Positions 8,563 to 17,000 of a DNA stretch of 64,000 bases are shown piece after piece. Made by a program: the position numbers and the translations under genes. Every line of letters starts with the position of its first letter. Within the stretch, counting starts at the first letter, position 1. The notes below the pieces were generated by a model, which was not told the DNA's origin, did not search any database, and saw only the letters and a list, made by a program, of their open reading frames with translations. The stretch is from Pseudomonas mucoides (GTDB lineage Bacteria > Pseudomonadota > Gammaproteobacteria > Pseudomonadales > Pseudomonadaceae), in the NCBI RefSeq assembly GCF_015461845.1, contig NZ_JACOPW010000012.1, positions 60,037-124,036 of the forward strand, in the 5' to 3' direction.

Positions 8563-8825
8563 GGCGGACTCCTATACTGGATGTGGTAAAGGGCAAGATC
8601 AGCTGAAAGGCAGCATTTCTGGCAGAACATCTATGGCCTCGAACTCTCGTCCGGCTGCATTCTCCGCAGCGCGTGTGCGGGCCAAAAGCCGCTGGGGTAT
8701 CAATGACTGGGCGTCTGACCAGGCGCGGCATCGGTGAGCAGGGAAAGCCCCCAGTAGTTGCGGAAAGGACATTATCCCTTATAGGGAAGGCCCCCAGCGA
8801 AAACCGAGGTGCCTAAAATCACGCC

Positions 8826-9104
8826 TCAAGCTGCTGCGCTTGTTGCTTCGTAGTCAATTCTGTTCTGAGTGTTGCCATTCCAGCCGCGGGGCTTTTTGTC
8901 ATCCCGGTATTTGAGGCTGAGGATTGCCGAGTGGCTTTGGGACTGACCTTTGCTCAGATGCGCCAGGTGGGTCTGGGCGTCGCGGTAGGTCATTTGTTTG
9001 CATTCCTCGAAGAGGACTGAATCGCTGCCGCTGGCGGCGATGACCAGGTTCCCGACGAAGCTGACTTTTCGGATCAGAAAGCGAAAGTCATAGAGCGCTG
9101 CCAT
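8826..9104 (-). CDS. small hypothetical protein
   Basis: 92 residues; ATG with GGAGAAAC upstream. Basic, with a RDDKKPRGWNGNTQNR tail. Possibly nucleic-acid associated on composition alone. Single-gene unit. Confidence 0.6.
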   Translation of the reverse strand: MAALYDFRFLIRKVSFVGNLVIAASGSDSVLFEECKQMTYRDAQTHLAHLSKGQSQSHSAILSLKYRDDKKPRGWNGNTQNRIDYEATSAAA

Positions 9105-9124
9105 GGTGTTTCTCCGTTAGGTTT

Positions 9125-9163
9125 CGATGAGGTCATCATCAGCCCCTACGGGGTGTGGCAGAA
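9125..9163 (-). promoter_or_regulatory. TTCTGCCAC-variant promoter module
   Basis: Left box TTCTGCCAC at 9163-9155, right box TGATGACCTCATC preceded by CTGA. Ends 21 nt before ATG 9104. Confidence 0.7.
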
Positions 9164-9183
9164 GCGGCTAAAGCGAGTCAATT

Positions 9184-9211
9184 GGGTGCCTATCTCAAAG
9201 GACAGGCACCC
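9184..9211 (-). terminator. hairpin, possible terminator
   Basis: GGGTGCCT and AGGCACCC pair around a 10-nt loop just after the stop of 9230-9586. There is no clear T-run, so termination is uncertain. Confidence 0.4.
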
Positions 9212-9229
9212 CCACAATTACTGGGTTGG

Positions 9230-9586
9230 TTACTCAGCTGGCTTTGCTTTCTTGCGGGTGGGTTTCTTCACAGGCTCGGCCGGTGCGAGTTTTTGAACCG
9301 CTTCGCTGATTGCAGACTTGTTCTGGTCGATCCAGCTAGATTCAGGAGCAGGGTCAGCATCGATTTGCAGCGTAACTTGGTCCACCAGCCTGGGATTGAA
9401 ACCACGTGGCAATCGGCTTGCTGGCGACAGGTTGAGCAGGTGGCGTGTCCAGTATTGCTTCCATTGCCCTTTCGGGCGGGCGAATTCCGCAGCGACCATG
9501 CCGGCCACCGATGACTTACCAGCGCCACCCTTGGAAAACAGGTTCGCCTTGTTGCTGAAGAGATGTGCCTTGAGCGTTTGAGTCAC
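9230..9586 (-). CDS. short protein with Walker-A-like KGGAGKSS motif
   Basis: 118 residues from a GTG at 9586 with GAGG upstream; the longer frame to 9769 overlaps 9664-10311 and is rejected. Residues 19-26 read KGGAGKSS, resembling the deviant Walker A of ParA-type ATPases, but the protein is far too short for that fold and lacks Walker B. The C-terminus is a Lys/Pro/Ala tail (KKPTRKKAKPAE). It may be a degenerate or miniature relative, or the motif may be coincidental. Confidence 0.55.
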   Translation of the reverse strand: MTQTLKAHLFSNKANLFSKGGAGKSSVAGMVAAEFARPKGQWKQYWTRHLLNLSPASRLPRGFNPRLVDQVTLQIDADPAPESSWIDQNKSAISEAVQKLAPAEPVKKPTRKKAKPAE

Positions 9587-9663
9587 TGATTTATCCTCAC
9601 AATCTTGTCGTGCCGGCGACGGTCTTGCCGACGCCAGCGTGGTTGAAGTGTACCGCAATGCCT

Positions 9664-10311
9664 TCAAGGGGGCGTGCAGGCCGGTAGTCCAAGGGTGCTG
9701 GCCCCTTGATACAAAGTGTGCACGGTGCCATCCATAAGCTGCACCTGAACCCACGAGTGCCCATCGCATGTGTAATTGAAGGCTAGCGCTTCGGCCGTCA
9801 TTGCCTTGGCCTTAGCGAGCGCCTCATCGTAGGTAGCCCACTCATGGCTGTCGGACTTGAAAGTCAATACTGTAGGGGTCGAAGCGTTCGGACCCTCTGT
9901 GCCGTACTCAACGTTAAACGGTGGCAGGAAGACGGAAACGTGGAGGTTCGGGTCCTCATACCAGTCCGGAAGATCCTGCCCCAAGCTGGTGCCAATCACC
10001 GCCAAGGTGTAAGCGTGAACGAGGCTGGAGCCCATGTAAGATTGACCGTCAGGTGTCTCGACCAACCAACGGCCAGTGCCGATTGGACGGCTAGACAGCT
10101 GCCACTGAGCTACCAAGGGCATGATGGCGAGGAGGGTGTTAGGGTTACTGACAGCTTTTGGGGTGTCGAAAGGTCCAAACTCGCGGCGATTGAAAATTAT
10201 GTCGCACTGCCAATCATCCCGCGGGGCGCGAATAAGGCCTTTCTTCGAGGGCTCAAGTGCAATAGCGAGGTAGAGGCTGAGCAGGTTGCCTTTGAGATTC
10301 TGGAGTTGCAT
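9664..10311 (-). CDS. hypothetical protein
   Basis: 215 residues from ATG at 10311, 19 nt after the promoter module; the frame to 10341 begins inside the right box. Contains DDWQCDIIFNRREFGPF and a C-terminal WVQVQLMDGTVHTLYQG. Looks like an alpha/beta protein of the phage/plasmid accessory type. Function unknown. Confidence 0.65.
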   Translation of the reverse strand: MQLQNLKGNLLSLYLAIALEPSKKGLIRAPRDDWQCDIIFNRREFGPFDTPKAVSNPNTLLAIMPLVAQWQLSSRPIGTGRWLVETPDGQSYMGSSLVHAYTLAVIGTSLGQDLPDWYEDPNLHVSVFLPPFNVEYGTEGPNASTPTVLTFKSDSHEWATYDEALAKAKAMTAEALAFNYTCDGHSWVQVQLMDGTVHTLYQGASTLGLPACTPP

Positions 10312-10329
10312 ATGGGTCACCAGTTGAAG

Positions 10330-10368
10330 TTGATGACCCATAGTCCGTCTGGATTGGATGTGGCAGAA
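10330..10368 (-). promoter_or_regulatory. TTCTGCCAC-variant promoter module
   Basis: Left box TTCTGCCAC at 10368-10360, right box CTATGGGTCATCA preceded by GACGGA. Ends 19 nt before ATG 10311. Confidence 0.7.
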
Positions 10369-10371
10369 GCC

Positions 10372-10704
10372 TCACCAGCCGCGATTTCTATTCAGCTTGG
10401 TCTGCTCCATTTGGTTGGCCAGAAAGGACTTCGCTTTAACATCCAGCTGCTCGCATGCCTTCGCACTCCCGTCGCCCCATTCCATGACTGAGCCACCACC
10501 CGGATTCGCGCCATGCCAGCTATTTTGAGCGGCTTCCTCAGTGGCGTGACCGGTTGAGACCCACTCAAACTGGTCCCCGTACTCGACGTCCCATTCAGAA
10601 TCGTGGTCATCGTCATCATCGTTGATAGGCCAGCACTCATAGAACGCCAGCGACCACTTGCCATCCTTGGACTGCCAACAAATGTTTTCCCGGTTGAAGC
10701 TCAT
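10372..10704 (-). CDS. small acidic hypothetical protein
   Basis: 110 residues; ATG with GGGAAAAGAGC upstream. Trp-rich N-terminus (NICWQSKDGKWSLAFYECW) then an Asp run (DDDDDHDSEWD). No family recognised. The stop codon is only four bases from the left box of the next module. Confidence 0.6.
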   Translation of the reverse strand: MSFNRENICWQSKDGKWSLAFYECWPINDDDDDHDSEWDVEYGDQFEWVSTGHATEEAAQNSWHGANPGGGSVMEWGDGSAKACEQLDVKAKSFLANQMEQTKLNRNRGW

Positions 10705-10770
10705 GCTCTTTTCCCAGCTATTCGATAAGGGGCCGGCAGGGCTGGCCGTTACTATAGGGGTGGATGCGCC

Positions 10771-11034
10771 TTAGTAGTCTTCGTCGTCCTGAGCGATTTG
10801 AGCCATTACCCAGTCCCAATAGTCGGGGACTGTTTGTTCACCAACGGGGTTTGCTGCGCTCCAGTCCGAGCGCAGGTAGTGCTCGTGCTCGCCAGCCTCA
10901 AGGAACTTGGCCACGAGCTCGCTGCGAGATAGCCCGAAATCCTCGTAGTCGTAAGGGAGTGAGCCGGTATTGGTGTACACCTCAGCTGTGGATTTGTTCG
11001 GGGCGAATGTGGCGGTAGAGGTAGGATTATTCAC
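10771..11034 (-). CDS. hypothetical protein sharing a C-terminal domain with 11192-11701
   Basis: 87 residues from a GTG start with AGGGAG upstream. The last 40 residues (AGEHEHYLRSDWSAANPV ... YWDWVMAQI) match the C-terminus of the next gene upstream (AGEHGLYTKEDW ... YWNWVASKI), so the two share a short domain. Function unknown. Confidence 0.65.
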   Translation of the reverse strand: MNNPTSTATFAPNKSTAEVYTNTGSLPYDYEDFGLSRSELVAKFLEAGEHEHYLRSDWSAANPVGEQTVPDYWDWVMAQIAQDDEDY

Positions 11035-11049
11035 GGTTAGCTCCCTGAT

Positions 11050-11088
11050 TTTATGAGCTATATTCCGTCGAAATTAAGGGTGCCAGAA
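11050..11088 (-). promoter_or_regulatory. TTCTGGCAC-type promoter module
   Basis: Left box TTCTGGCAC at 11088-11080, right box ATATAGCTCATAA. Ends 16 nt before GTG 11034. Confidence 0.75.
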
Positions 11089-11191
11089 CCCTCCCGCTCA
11101 GAAATTCAGTGAGCGACCGATAGACCCTCAACTCTACGAATCTCAGGGTCGGATCGGAATGCCGGGGGCCTGACCGCACGTGGTTGCTGAA

Positions 11192-11701
11192 TTAGGATTG
11201 AGCACACTCAATTTTCGAAGCGACCCAGTTCCAGTAGCCCTGCAAGGTGTCACAATTCAAGACCTCGTATCTCCAGTCTTCCTTCGTATACAGGCCATGC
11301 TCACCTGCTGCTGAATACTTCGTCGACAATTGCAAAGCATCCAGTCCAATGTCTGGTTTCCGTTGCAGCAACAGGGCGGGGATACCTGCGACGAAACCCT
11401 CAAGCAGGGAAGCAAAACCAGGGGCCCCGGTTTCCGCCCAGCCATAGACCTGATCTTTGGGTTCAGCAAAATTGTCGAACCGCACCCTGCTCAGTATTTC
11501 GCTTGACGTGGTGTGTGAGAACTCGAGAATGCAGACATCGAAACATTCAAGCAGTGGCTCAAGTTCCTCTGCAGTTTGAACCGGGTGGCGGTCGTGAGAG
11601 TAGTTGCAGACTGCTTTAAGGGTCCAGCCTGCGATCTTGAGGGTGTTGATGAGAGCGTGGGCCATCATCACTGTTGTTGCTTCTGGCGTTGGTTCTGACA
11701 T
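11192..11701 (-). CDS. hypothetical protein, paralogous C-terminal domain
   Basis: 169 residues; ATG preceded by CAGGAGG. N-terminal 120 residues are unique; the C-terminal AGEHxxYxxxDW...YWxWVxxxI domain is shared with 10771-11034. The domain may be a common adaptor or interaction unit. Own promoter module. Confidence 0.65.
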   Translation of the reverse strand: MSEPTPEATTVMMAHALINTLKIAGWTLKAVCNYSHDRHPVQTAEELEPLLECFDVCILEFSHTTSSEILSRVRFDNFAEPKDQVYGWAETGAPGFASLLEGFVAGIPALLLQRKPDIGLDALQLSTKYSAAGEHGLYTKEDWRYEVLNCDTLQGYWNWVASKIECAQS

Positions 11702-11718
11702 TTGGCACCTCCTGATTT

Positions 11719-11757
11719 TGAGGATCCCAGGATGCTTGGCTTAACCGTGTGCCAGAA
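11719..11757 (-). promoter_or_regulatory. TTCTGGCAC-type promoter module
   Basis: Left box TTCTGGCAC at 11757-11749, right box TCCTGGGATCCTC (weaker). Ends 18 nt before ATG 11701. Confidence 0.7.
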
Positions 11758-11798
11758 CCAGGCGAGGAATGAATGTTAGAGAGGAATTGCAGTTCCAC

Positions 11799-12113
11799 TC
11801 AAAGTGCAGGCGACGTCTCAGGCTTCAAATATTCCGGAGAGATAGCGTCGGCGGGTATGTCCAGCCCCCACCACTCAAGTACCTTCTCGCGGAAAAGGGC
11901 CCAGTCAGCTACGGTGGTCGAACCGTGGGTACAGAGCCTGCACTCTGGCGAGCCAGCAAGCTGTTCGGTAATAGTGTTGTGAAGGTCGATACCTCTCTCA
12001 CTGAACCGTCCGACAGTGCTGGCGTCGCTGCATTGGACCCAAATTCTGTCCCGCAGCGGGGTGGTTTCAAACCAATATTCGAGAGCCAATTTCGTTACTC
12101 CGTAACTGGCCAT
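11799..12113 (-). CDS. hypothetical protein
   Basis: 104 residues. Contains a CxxC pair (PECRLCTHG) and a Trp-rich C-terminal part. Chosen over an opposite-strand frame of similar length (11769-12146) because orientation and codon composition match the neighbours. No module upstream; could follow 12185-12883 in one transcript. Confidence 0.5.
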   Translation of the reverse strand: MASYGVTKLALEYWFETTPLRDRIWVQCSDASTVGRFSERGIDLHNTITEQLAGSPECRLCTHGSTTVADWALFREKVLEWWGLDIPADAISPEYLKPETSPAL

Positions 12114-12184
12114 TTCGGCCCGTGTGACACCAGATTTTACCCGTAGGCGTGGATTGAATCCAAGGTGAGGCTCTTAATCAGGGC

Positions 12185-12883
12185 TCACCGTTCCTCGGCG
12201 AGGATCTCATCGATCAACTCGCCTGTAAGCATTTCCATTTCCGCAACGCGCGCTTTGGTACCGGTGACGGTATCGAGCTGCTCAAGGTAGGCATTGAGGT
12301 GGCGGTATATGGCCAGCGGCTTGGGCGGTGCTGTCACCTCTTTGTAGAAGGGGCTAGTCATCCCGAGTTCGTAGGCAAGACCGGATAGAGCAGCTATCAC
12401 GACCTCTTCAGCGGCGAGTGCCCAGTTCAAATCCAAGGTGCTGATGTCGACCCTATCCAGTAGGCACCCATTTGCCCGGAACCTCTGCGTTAGCTTGCTG
12501 GATGTAGGAAATCTCTCACCACGGGTATGCTCAATAGCCAGGACGTCGATGTACTCAGCAACCAGTTCTCGGTCCTGCCTCAGGCGTGTGTAGTTTATTA
12601 GTCGGCCGGCGTGGAAAATTGCGCTAGGACCACCACTGTTGGCTTCCACGATATCACTGTCGCTGCGATGTCCTTCCAGATCGCTGTAGTTCATTTCTGT
12701 ACGCAGATCACCGAAGCAGCTGAGGTCAGGGTTTCCTGCCTCTAGCTGGGCGTCACAAGGCTCCAGAAAGATAGCCTGCAGAACGTCCATACGGCACGTG
12801 AATTGGGAGGGGAAGGTGAGCATGACCCCCTTAACGAAGACGTCGACGTTGTTAAGTGCGGGGCGGGCAGTGATGAGGTCCAT
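12185..12883 (-). CDS. hypothetical protein
   Basis: 232 residues; ATG with AAGGAC upstream. Soluble, with an acidic centre and helical C-terminus (ARVAEMEMLTGELIDEIL). No family recognised. Confidence 0.65.
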   Translation of the reverse strand: MDLITARPALNNVDVFVKGVMLTFPSQFTCRMDVLQAIFLEPCDAQLEAGNPDLSCFGDLRTEMNYSDLEGHRSDSDIVEANSGGPSAIFHAGRLINYTRLRQDRELVAEYIDVLAIEHTRGERFPTSSKLTQRFRANGCLLDRVDISTLDLNWALAAEEVVIAALSGLAYELGMTSPFYKEVTAPPKPLAIYRHLNAYLEQLDTVTGTKARVAEMEMLTGELIDEILAEER

Positions 12884-12899
12884 AATTATGTCCTTATGC

Positions 12900-12938
12900 G
12901 AATATGCTTATGCTGCGGTCACTTTGCCAGTGCCAGAA
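12900..12938 (-). promoter_or_regulatory. TTCTGGCAC-type promoter module
   Basis: Left box TTCTGGCAC at 12938-12930, right box GCATAAGCATATT. Ends 17 nt before ATG 12883. Confidence 0.75.
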
Positions 12939-13126
12939 GCCCATGGCAGGTAGTTAAGCTGGCCGCCAAAGCCCCATCCCCTATTACATACCCGCTTTTG
13001 AAATGACGAAACTGGATGCAGTCGGGGAGGACGCTGAATGTATCGATATTCGGTAACAGGGTTTTGGGTTGCTGTACTGCTGCTGTGCTTTATGTTGGAG
13101 GTCTTCTTCAATTGCAGGAGTCACCC

Positions 13127-13555
13127 ATGCAAGTCAGTCAATTCAAATGGGACCGCTTTCATCAAGTCGATGTGTTCAGCCTGGTCGAGGGTGATCAGGT
13201 CATCGTTGCAGGCAGCATGGTCACCGTAGCAGCCCCAGCTTATGAAAAGGATGGTCAAGTTCACCTGCCGGCCGCGCCAATCGAGCAAGCAGTAATTTTG
13301 GTAGACTTCTCCGATACGGCTGCAACTCGCGCCATGGATTACGTAGGGTCTTCAGTCCATGACTTCGGGGACGGTACGGCGATCATTGCCGAACTCGATG
13401 GGTCTACAGACCTGGTCTACTCACCTCGACTGCCCAAAGCAGAGCTAGAAGCTTTCTGCCAAGAGCATCTTGAGCGATATCGGGCGTTTAACTCCCAGCA
13501 CAGTGAAGCTATCGAGGAAGGTGAACCGGTTCCCATGGAGCCATGGTGGGCTTGA
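13127..13555 (+). CDS. hypothetical protein
   Basis: 142 residues from ATG at 13127 with GCAGGAG upstream; the open frame extends to 13016 without a ribosome site. Mostly beta in appearance (VFSLVEGDQVIVAGSMVTV) with an acidic C-terminus. One of the few plus-strand genes in this half. The following hairpin near 13567-13603 (CCCTC ... GAGGG) may end transcription. Confidence 0.65.
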   Translation: MQVSQFKWDRFHQVDVFSLVEGDQVIVAGSMVTVAAPAYEKDGQVHLPAAPIEQAVILVDFSDTAATRAMDYVGSSVHDFGDGTAIIAELDGSTDLVYSPRLPKAELEAFCQEHLERYRAFNSQHSEAIEEGEPVPMEPWWA

Positions 13556-13688
13556 TACGAATCATCACCCCTCGCTCTCAATGAGTTTTGATTTGAGTGA
13601 GGGAGTGGGTTGACCCAGATAGGGTGTTATTGGCTGATAGTACGAGATACAAGCTGGTTTCAGAGTTCAGAATGCCCTAGGGAACGTC

Positions 13689-14132
13689 TCATTCTGGCTT
13701 CGCAGATCCCTGCGCCGCTAGTGACGCCAGCAGCTTATCTTTGGCGATCGACACAGTAGGAATTCCCGCATAAAACCGATAGATCTGATGGGTTACAGAT
13801 TCGGCTTCTTCTCCGGTATCTCCTGCCCTGATGGAGAAAGAGTCACGCTCCTGCAGCGCGATATCGGTGATCGCCGAGAGTTCAGGCTTCAGCAGGAAGC
13901 CCTTGAGCAGCACTGAGCCGAACTTGGTTTGACCTTCAGGGGAAAGCCTTTGGTATCCATCCCAAACCATCGCGTACTGCCGTGCGCTCATCTCAGAGTG
14001 CTGCCAGTAATAATCTGAGCTCTTAGAACCAGCCCAAATCGCGCAGCCGGTTGCCAGGATGAAGAACCAAGTGCTGGCAAAAATGGATTTCTTGGTCGCT
14101 GCAATTGGTTGTTGAGGTTGTTCGGAGAACAT
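13689..14132 (-). CDS. N-terminally anchored membrane protein, unknown
   Basis: 147 residues from ATG at 14132 with AGGA upstream; the longer frame to 14261 overlaps 14164-14685. One hydrophobic segment near residues 17-36 (STWFFILATGCAIWAG) suggests an inner-membrane anchor with a periplasmic domain of about 110 residues. Function unknown. Confidence 0.6.
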   Translation of the reverse strand: MFSEQPQQPIAATKKSIFASTWFFILATGCAIWAGSKSSDYYWQHSEMSARQYAMVWDGYQRLSPEGQTKFGSVLLKGFLLKPELSAITDIALQERDSFSIRAGDTGEEAESVTHQIYRFYAGIPTVSIAKDKLLASLAAQGSAKPE

Positions 14133-14163
14133 TTGAGTCCTGATAGTGTTTAACCGGGGGCAC

Positions 14164-14685
14164 TCAACGAGATCGAATGCCGAACGTCTGGTAAAGAAGG
14201 ATGAGGCCTCGGCTGTAACGGCGGTATTCCTCATCGGTTTCGAGGTGGTCAGCATACCCAACCCCGAACTCTCGAGTAAGCCCTTTGCGTAACACCCAAT
14301 CGATGAACAGTGGTCGCATCACCGTTTCTGCGAGTCCGCGCGTTTCGTGCACCCAGCACAGTTCGGCCGCCGGCGTGACTACTTGTACCAGGGAGCCTTC
14401 ACCCTGGATGTACTTTACGGCCCAAACATCTGGCGTCGTATCCATAGCAATAGAGAACCAGATATCTCCGCTGGGTTGATCACTGAGCTTCGTTAGCGAG
14501 CGTTTTCGATAGGCATTGCTGACCATGCCTTCAAAAGCGAAGCCAGGCGTGAAGGTCGCACGATCAGTACCAACAATCAGGCGAGGTCCGAAATAATCCA
14601 ATTGATCCCGAAGGATCTTGGACAATTCCGGGCCAAGCCGGCGCATGTAAAAAGGCTCGACGTAAACTTTAGGCTTGTCGGTCAT
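14164..14685 (-). CDS. hypothetical protein
   Basis: 173 residues from ATG at 14685 with GAGGAA upstream. Basic N-terminus, beta-rich centre (GDIWFSIAMDTTPDVWAVKYIQ), helical C-terminus. No family recognised. 31 nt before 13689-14132, probably the same transcript. Confidence 0.6.
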   Translation of the reverse strand: MTDKPKVYVEPFYMRRLGPELSKILRDQLDYFGPRLIVGTDRATFTPGFAFEGMVSNAYRKRSLTKLSDQPSGDIWFSIAMDTTPDVWAVKYIQGEGSLVQVVTPAAELCWVHETRGLAETVMRPLFIDWVLRKGLTREFGVGYADHLETDEEYRRYSRGLILLYQTFGIRSR

Positions 14686-14750
14686 AGGATTCCTCAAGTA
14701 GGAATGGAGTGGTCGGGTAACACTGCTCGGTGAGACCCAATATCACGGCA

Positions 14751-15116
14751 CTACGTGGGAACAACGGAAAGCCTGCCCAGCGCCTGGTGACGCTTCAACC
14801 GATCAGTTGTAACGGGAACACCATCTGCAAAGTCGCGAAAGAGGCGAGCAGCTTCTTTGTTGACCAAGCCTGGCAGCGCGGACGCATTGGTAAGTGCAAC
14901 CAAGCAAACAAGGCGGATTGCAGCATTAATCCGACTTCGCTCCGTGTCGACCTGGGATGGGTCAACCGGGAAGGGCCGGCGCGCTTGATCTATGGCCACG
15001 AGACACTGGTGAGTGGTGATGATGGAACTAAGGTCTATATCGGTCCCCGCGAGAACCTCGGCAAGAAGCGAATTGATTTCATCAGTGCGAGGTAGGACAT
15101 TTTCAACGTAGCTCAT
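14751..15116 (-). CDS. hypothetical helical protein
   Basis: 121 residues from ATG at 15116; the frame to 15170 lacks a ribosome site. Predicted all-helical (RINAAIRLVCLVALTNAS). An opposite-strand frame of similar length looks like its shadow. Function unknown. Confidence 0.55.
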   Translation of the reverse strand: MSYVENVLPRTDEINSLLAEVLAGTDIDLSSIITTHQCLVAIDQARRPFPVDPSQVDTERSRINAAIRLVCLVALTNASALPGLVNKEAARLFRDFADGVPVTTDRLKRHQALGRLSVVPT

Positions 15117-15285
15117 TGGGGGATCACCCACTGACAGCGAGCTCCAGATAATAACCCAGGGGGAGTGCATTCCATTCCGGACGTAGGCATCGAAATTCAG
15201 CAGGCTCGTTTGACCTCAAGCCTGACCTTTTGTAATCAGGCGTTGAGAGGGAGAGCAAATAGCCTACAGGGACTCACTTCGGGTG

Positions 15286-15768
15286 CTACCGGGGTGAGAG
15301 GGCTCGTGCCTCAGCCACTGCTGCACGGAACGCATCCTTGCCGTCCAATCCCATAAACTCAAAAAACTCCTCCTTAGGCAGGGCATTCAGCCAGCTACGG
15401 TATTCCTCATCCGACATGTCGTCGATCATGTCGGCTAGGCTCAGGAGCTTAGGTAGCAGGCTCTTGTAAGCGTCGTTCTCGCTCAGATCCTCAGGCGCAG
15501 TGGGTGCTGATGTCGTCACCTCTTTCTCGCCTTGTGCTGACGTTTTGCGTGATGAATATCCAAGTGCGATCTGGATGATCATCCGCTCAGCTTCCTGGAA
15601 CTCATCACCCTCGACTGCGAAAGCCATGCAAATGCTGGCCAGCTCATTCATCAAGCTGCTCGGTGGTAGCTTTCCGTGCTTTCTCCAATGGAGGACATCG
15701 GCGGACAGCTGGCTTAAGTTTGCCTCCACAAAACCGCGGGCGGCCAGTCGTTGAATCTGTGCAGTCAT
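15286..15768 (-). CDS. hypothetical protein
   Basis: 160 residues from ATG at 15768 with GAGG upstream. N-terminal helical region resembles a small HTH-like unit (MTAQIQRLAARGFVEANLSQ), then an acidic helical C-terminus (SDEEYRSWLNALPKEEFFEF). Lies 28 nt after 15797-16270 and is probably the second gene of that unit. Confidence 0.6.
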   Translation of the reverse strand: MTAQIQRLAARGFVEANLSQLSADVLHWRKHGKLPPSSLMNELASICMAFAVEGDEFQEAERMIIQIALGYSSRKTSAQGEKEVTTSAPTAPEDLSENDAYKSLLPKLLSLADMIDDMSDEEYRSWLNALPKEEFFEFMGLDGKDAFRAAVAEARALSPR

Positions 15769-15796
15769 GGGTACAGGCCTCACTTAGTGATTGGGG

Positions 15797-16270
15797 TCAT
15801 TCAATTGGAGCCAGGTTCAACGCGCTCAGCATGTTGTTGTGAGCATTACCAATTGTTGGGATGTATGCGACGGCGTGGCCTTCAGCATTCGTCCAGCGAA
15901 AGGCCAAGTAGAAATGGTACTCAAGAGGACTGGCAGCGCCCGGCCAGCCCGCCAAATATCCTTCAGCAGCTACATTGCCAACGTTATGACCGCCCCATGG
16001 GCGAATACCGGCGATCTGAATTGTTGTAGCGTTTCGAGCGCCTTCCATCTTCTCCCGGATCTGAGCCTTGTTGTGCGGGTGCATAGGCCTTTGGGGCATG
16101 AAACGACGAATCTGGCGGATTTCATTCCTCAGAATTTGCTTCCAGAAATAGGGGCGGTCGACCTCCAGTCGAAAATCAAGGCTGACCAGATCGCCGACCT
16201 GGAATTTCGGTGTAGGCATTGTGGCTTCAGCTGAGCTGAATGGCTGAGTAGGGGAGGTGACTCGTGTCAT
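15797..16270 (-). CDS. hypothetical protein
   Basis: 157 residues. A central KFQVGDLVSLDFRLEVD segment looks like a small beta-barrel start of the KOW/SH3-like kind, but the match is only visual. First gene of a two-gene unit behind its own module. Confidence 0.6.
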   Translation of the reverse strand: MTRVTSPTQPFSSAEATMPTPKFQVGDLVSLDFRLEVDRPYFWKQILRNEIRQIRRFMPQRPMHPHNKAQIREKMEGARNATTIQIAGIRPWGGHNVGNVAAEGYLAGWPGAASPLEYHFYLAFRWTNAEGHAVAYIPTIGNAHNNMLSALNLAPIE

Positions 16271-16290
16271 TGGTATGGCCTGGGTGCTTG

Positions 16291-16329
16291 TAATGTGTCA
16301 ATCCTAAGGGGCATACGGCTGTGCCAGAA
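16291..16329 (-). promoter_or_regulatory. TTCTGGCAC-type promoter module
   Basis: Left box TTCTGGCAC at 16329-16321, right box GGATTGACACATT. Ends 21 nt before ATG 16270. Confidence 0.75.
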
Positions 16330-16351
16330 CCCTAGGTCATGAGCAGCTGTT

Positions 16352-16924
16352 TTAATCACGCTCGATCAGTGGCGCGAGCAGTGCACGGTATGTTTTGGCC
16401 TCCGCCACTGACTCAAGAATGTCAGGCAAGGCTCGATGCTGCTGGCGCTTCGAGGGTTCGAAGGAGGGGGATACCGTTTTCAGGAATTCTTTCACTGAGG
16501 AGATATCCAGATTCCGGTAGTACAAGAAGTCGTGAAGTTCCGGCATCTGGGCTTCGATGAACATCCGATCGAAGTGGATGCCACTCCCACACAGCGGCTC
16601 GACTTTCTTGGTGACACCGTTCTGCCGGTAGAACTGAATCAGTTGGTGTTCCGCGGCCTTGAGAGTAGTGAAGGACTTGACCACCTCATCGAAGAGTCCG
16701 TTATTCGTATGCATGCGCGTGACAGCCTCATCACTTAGCTCGAGGACACTAACCATGGGCTGCTGGATCACGATTGAGGTACTGGCCAGCACAGTGAAGT
16801 GTTCATCAGTGACCACTGCCCCAATTTCGAGGATACGGTGTTCGTAAACTCTACGGTCGAAGAGCTCAGTAAAGCCTGTGGTTTCCAGGTCAAGCCATGG
16901 GAGCCTGCGTTGAGATCGGGTCAT
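16352..16924 (-). CDS. oligoribonuclease-like DEDDh 3'-5' exonuclease
   Basis: 190 residues from ATG at 16924 (GGAGG eight bases upstream). It matches the oligoribonuclease family along its length: WLDLETTG carries D12 and E14, LCGSGIHFDR carries D119, and HRALPD carries H163 and D168, the DEDDh set. MHTNNGL and YYRNLD are further family marks. Oligoribonucleases degrade 2-5-nt RNAs and pGpG. A plasmid copy could supplement the host enzyme or clear signalling oligonucleotides; that is inference. It is more diverged than a chromosomal orn, so I give no symbol. Confidence 0.85.
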   Translation of the reverse strand: MTRSQRRLPWLDLETTGFTELFDRRVYEHRILEIGAVVTDEHFTVLASTSIVIQQPMVSVLELSDEAVTRMHTNNGLFDEVVKSFTTLKAAEHQLIQFYRQNGVTKKVEPLCGSGIHFDRMFIEAQMPELHDFLYYRNLDISSVKEFLKTVSPSFEPSKRQQHRALPDILESVAEAKTYRALLAPLIERD

Positions 16925-16943
16925 TGGGTCATCCTCCATAAAT

Positions 16944-16982
16944 TGATGTGCCCATTGTCCAGCCGGCTTGGGTGTGCCACCA
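16944..16982 (-). promoter_or_regulatory. TGGTGGCAC-variant promoter module
   Basis: Left box TGGTGGCAC at 16982-16974, right box CAATGGGCACATC. Ends 20 nt before ATG 16924 of the exonuclease gene. Confidence 0.7.
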
Positions 16983-17000
16983 CCCAAACTACGCTGCCAT

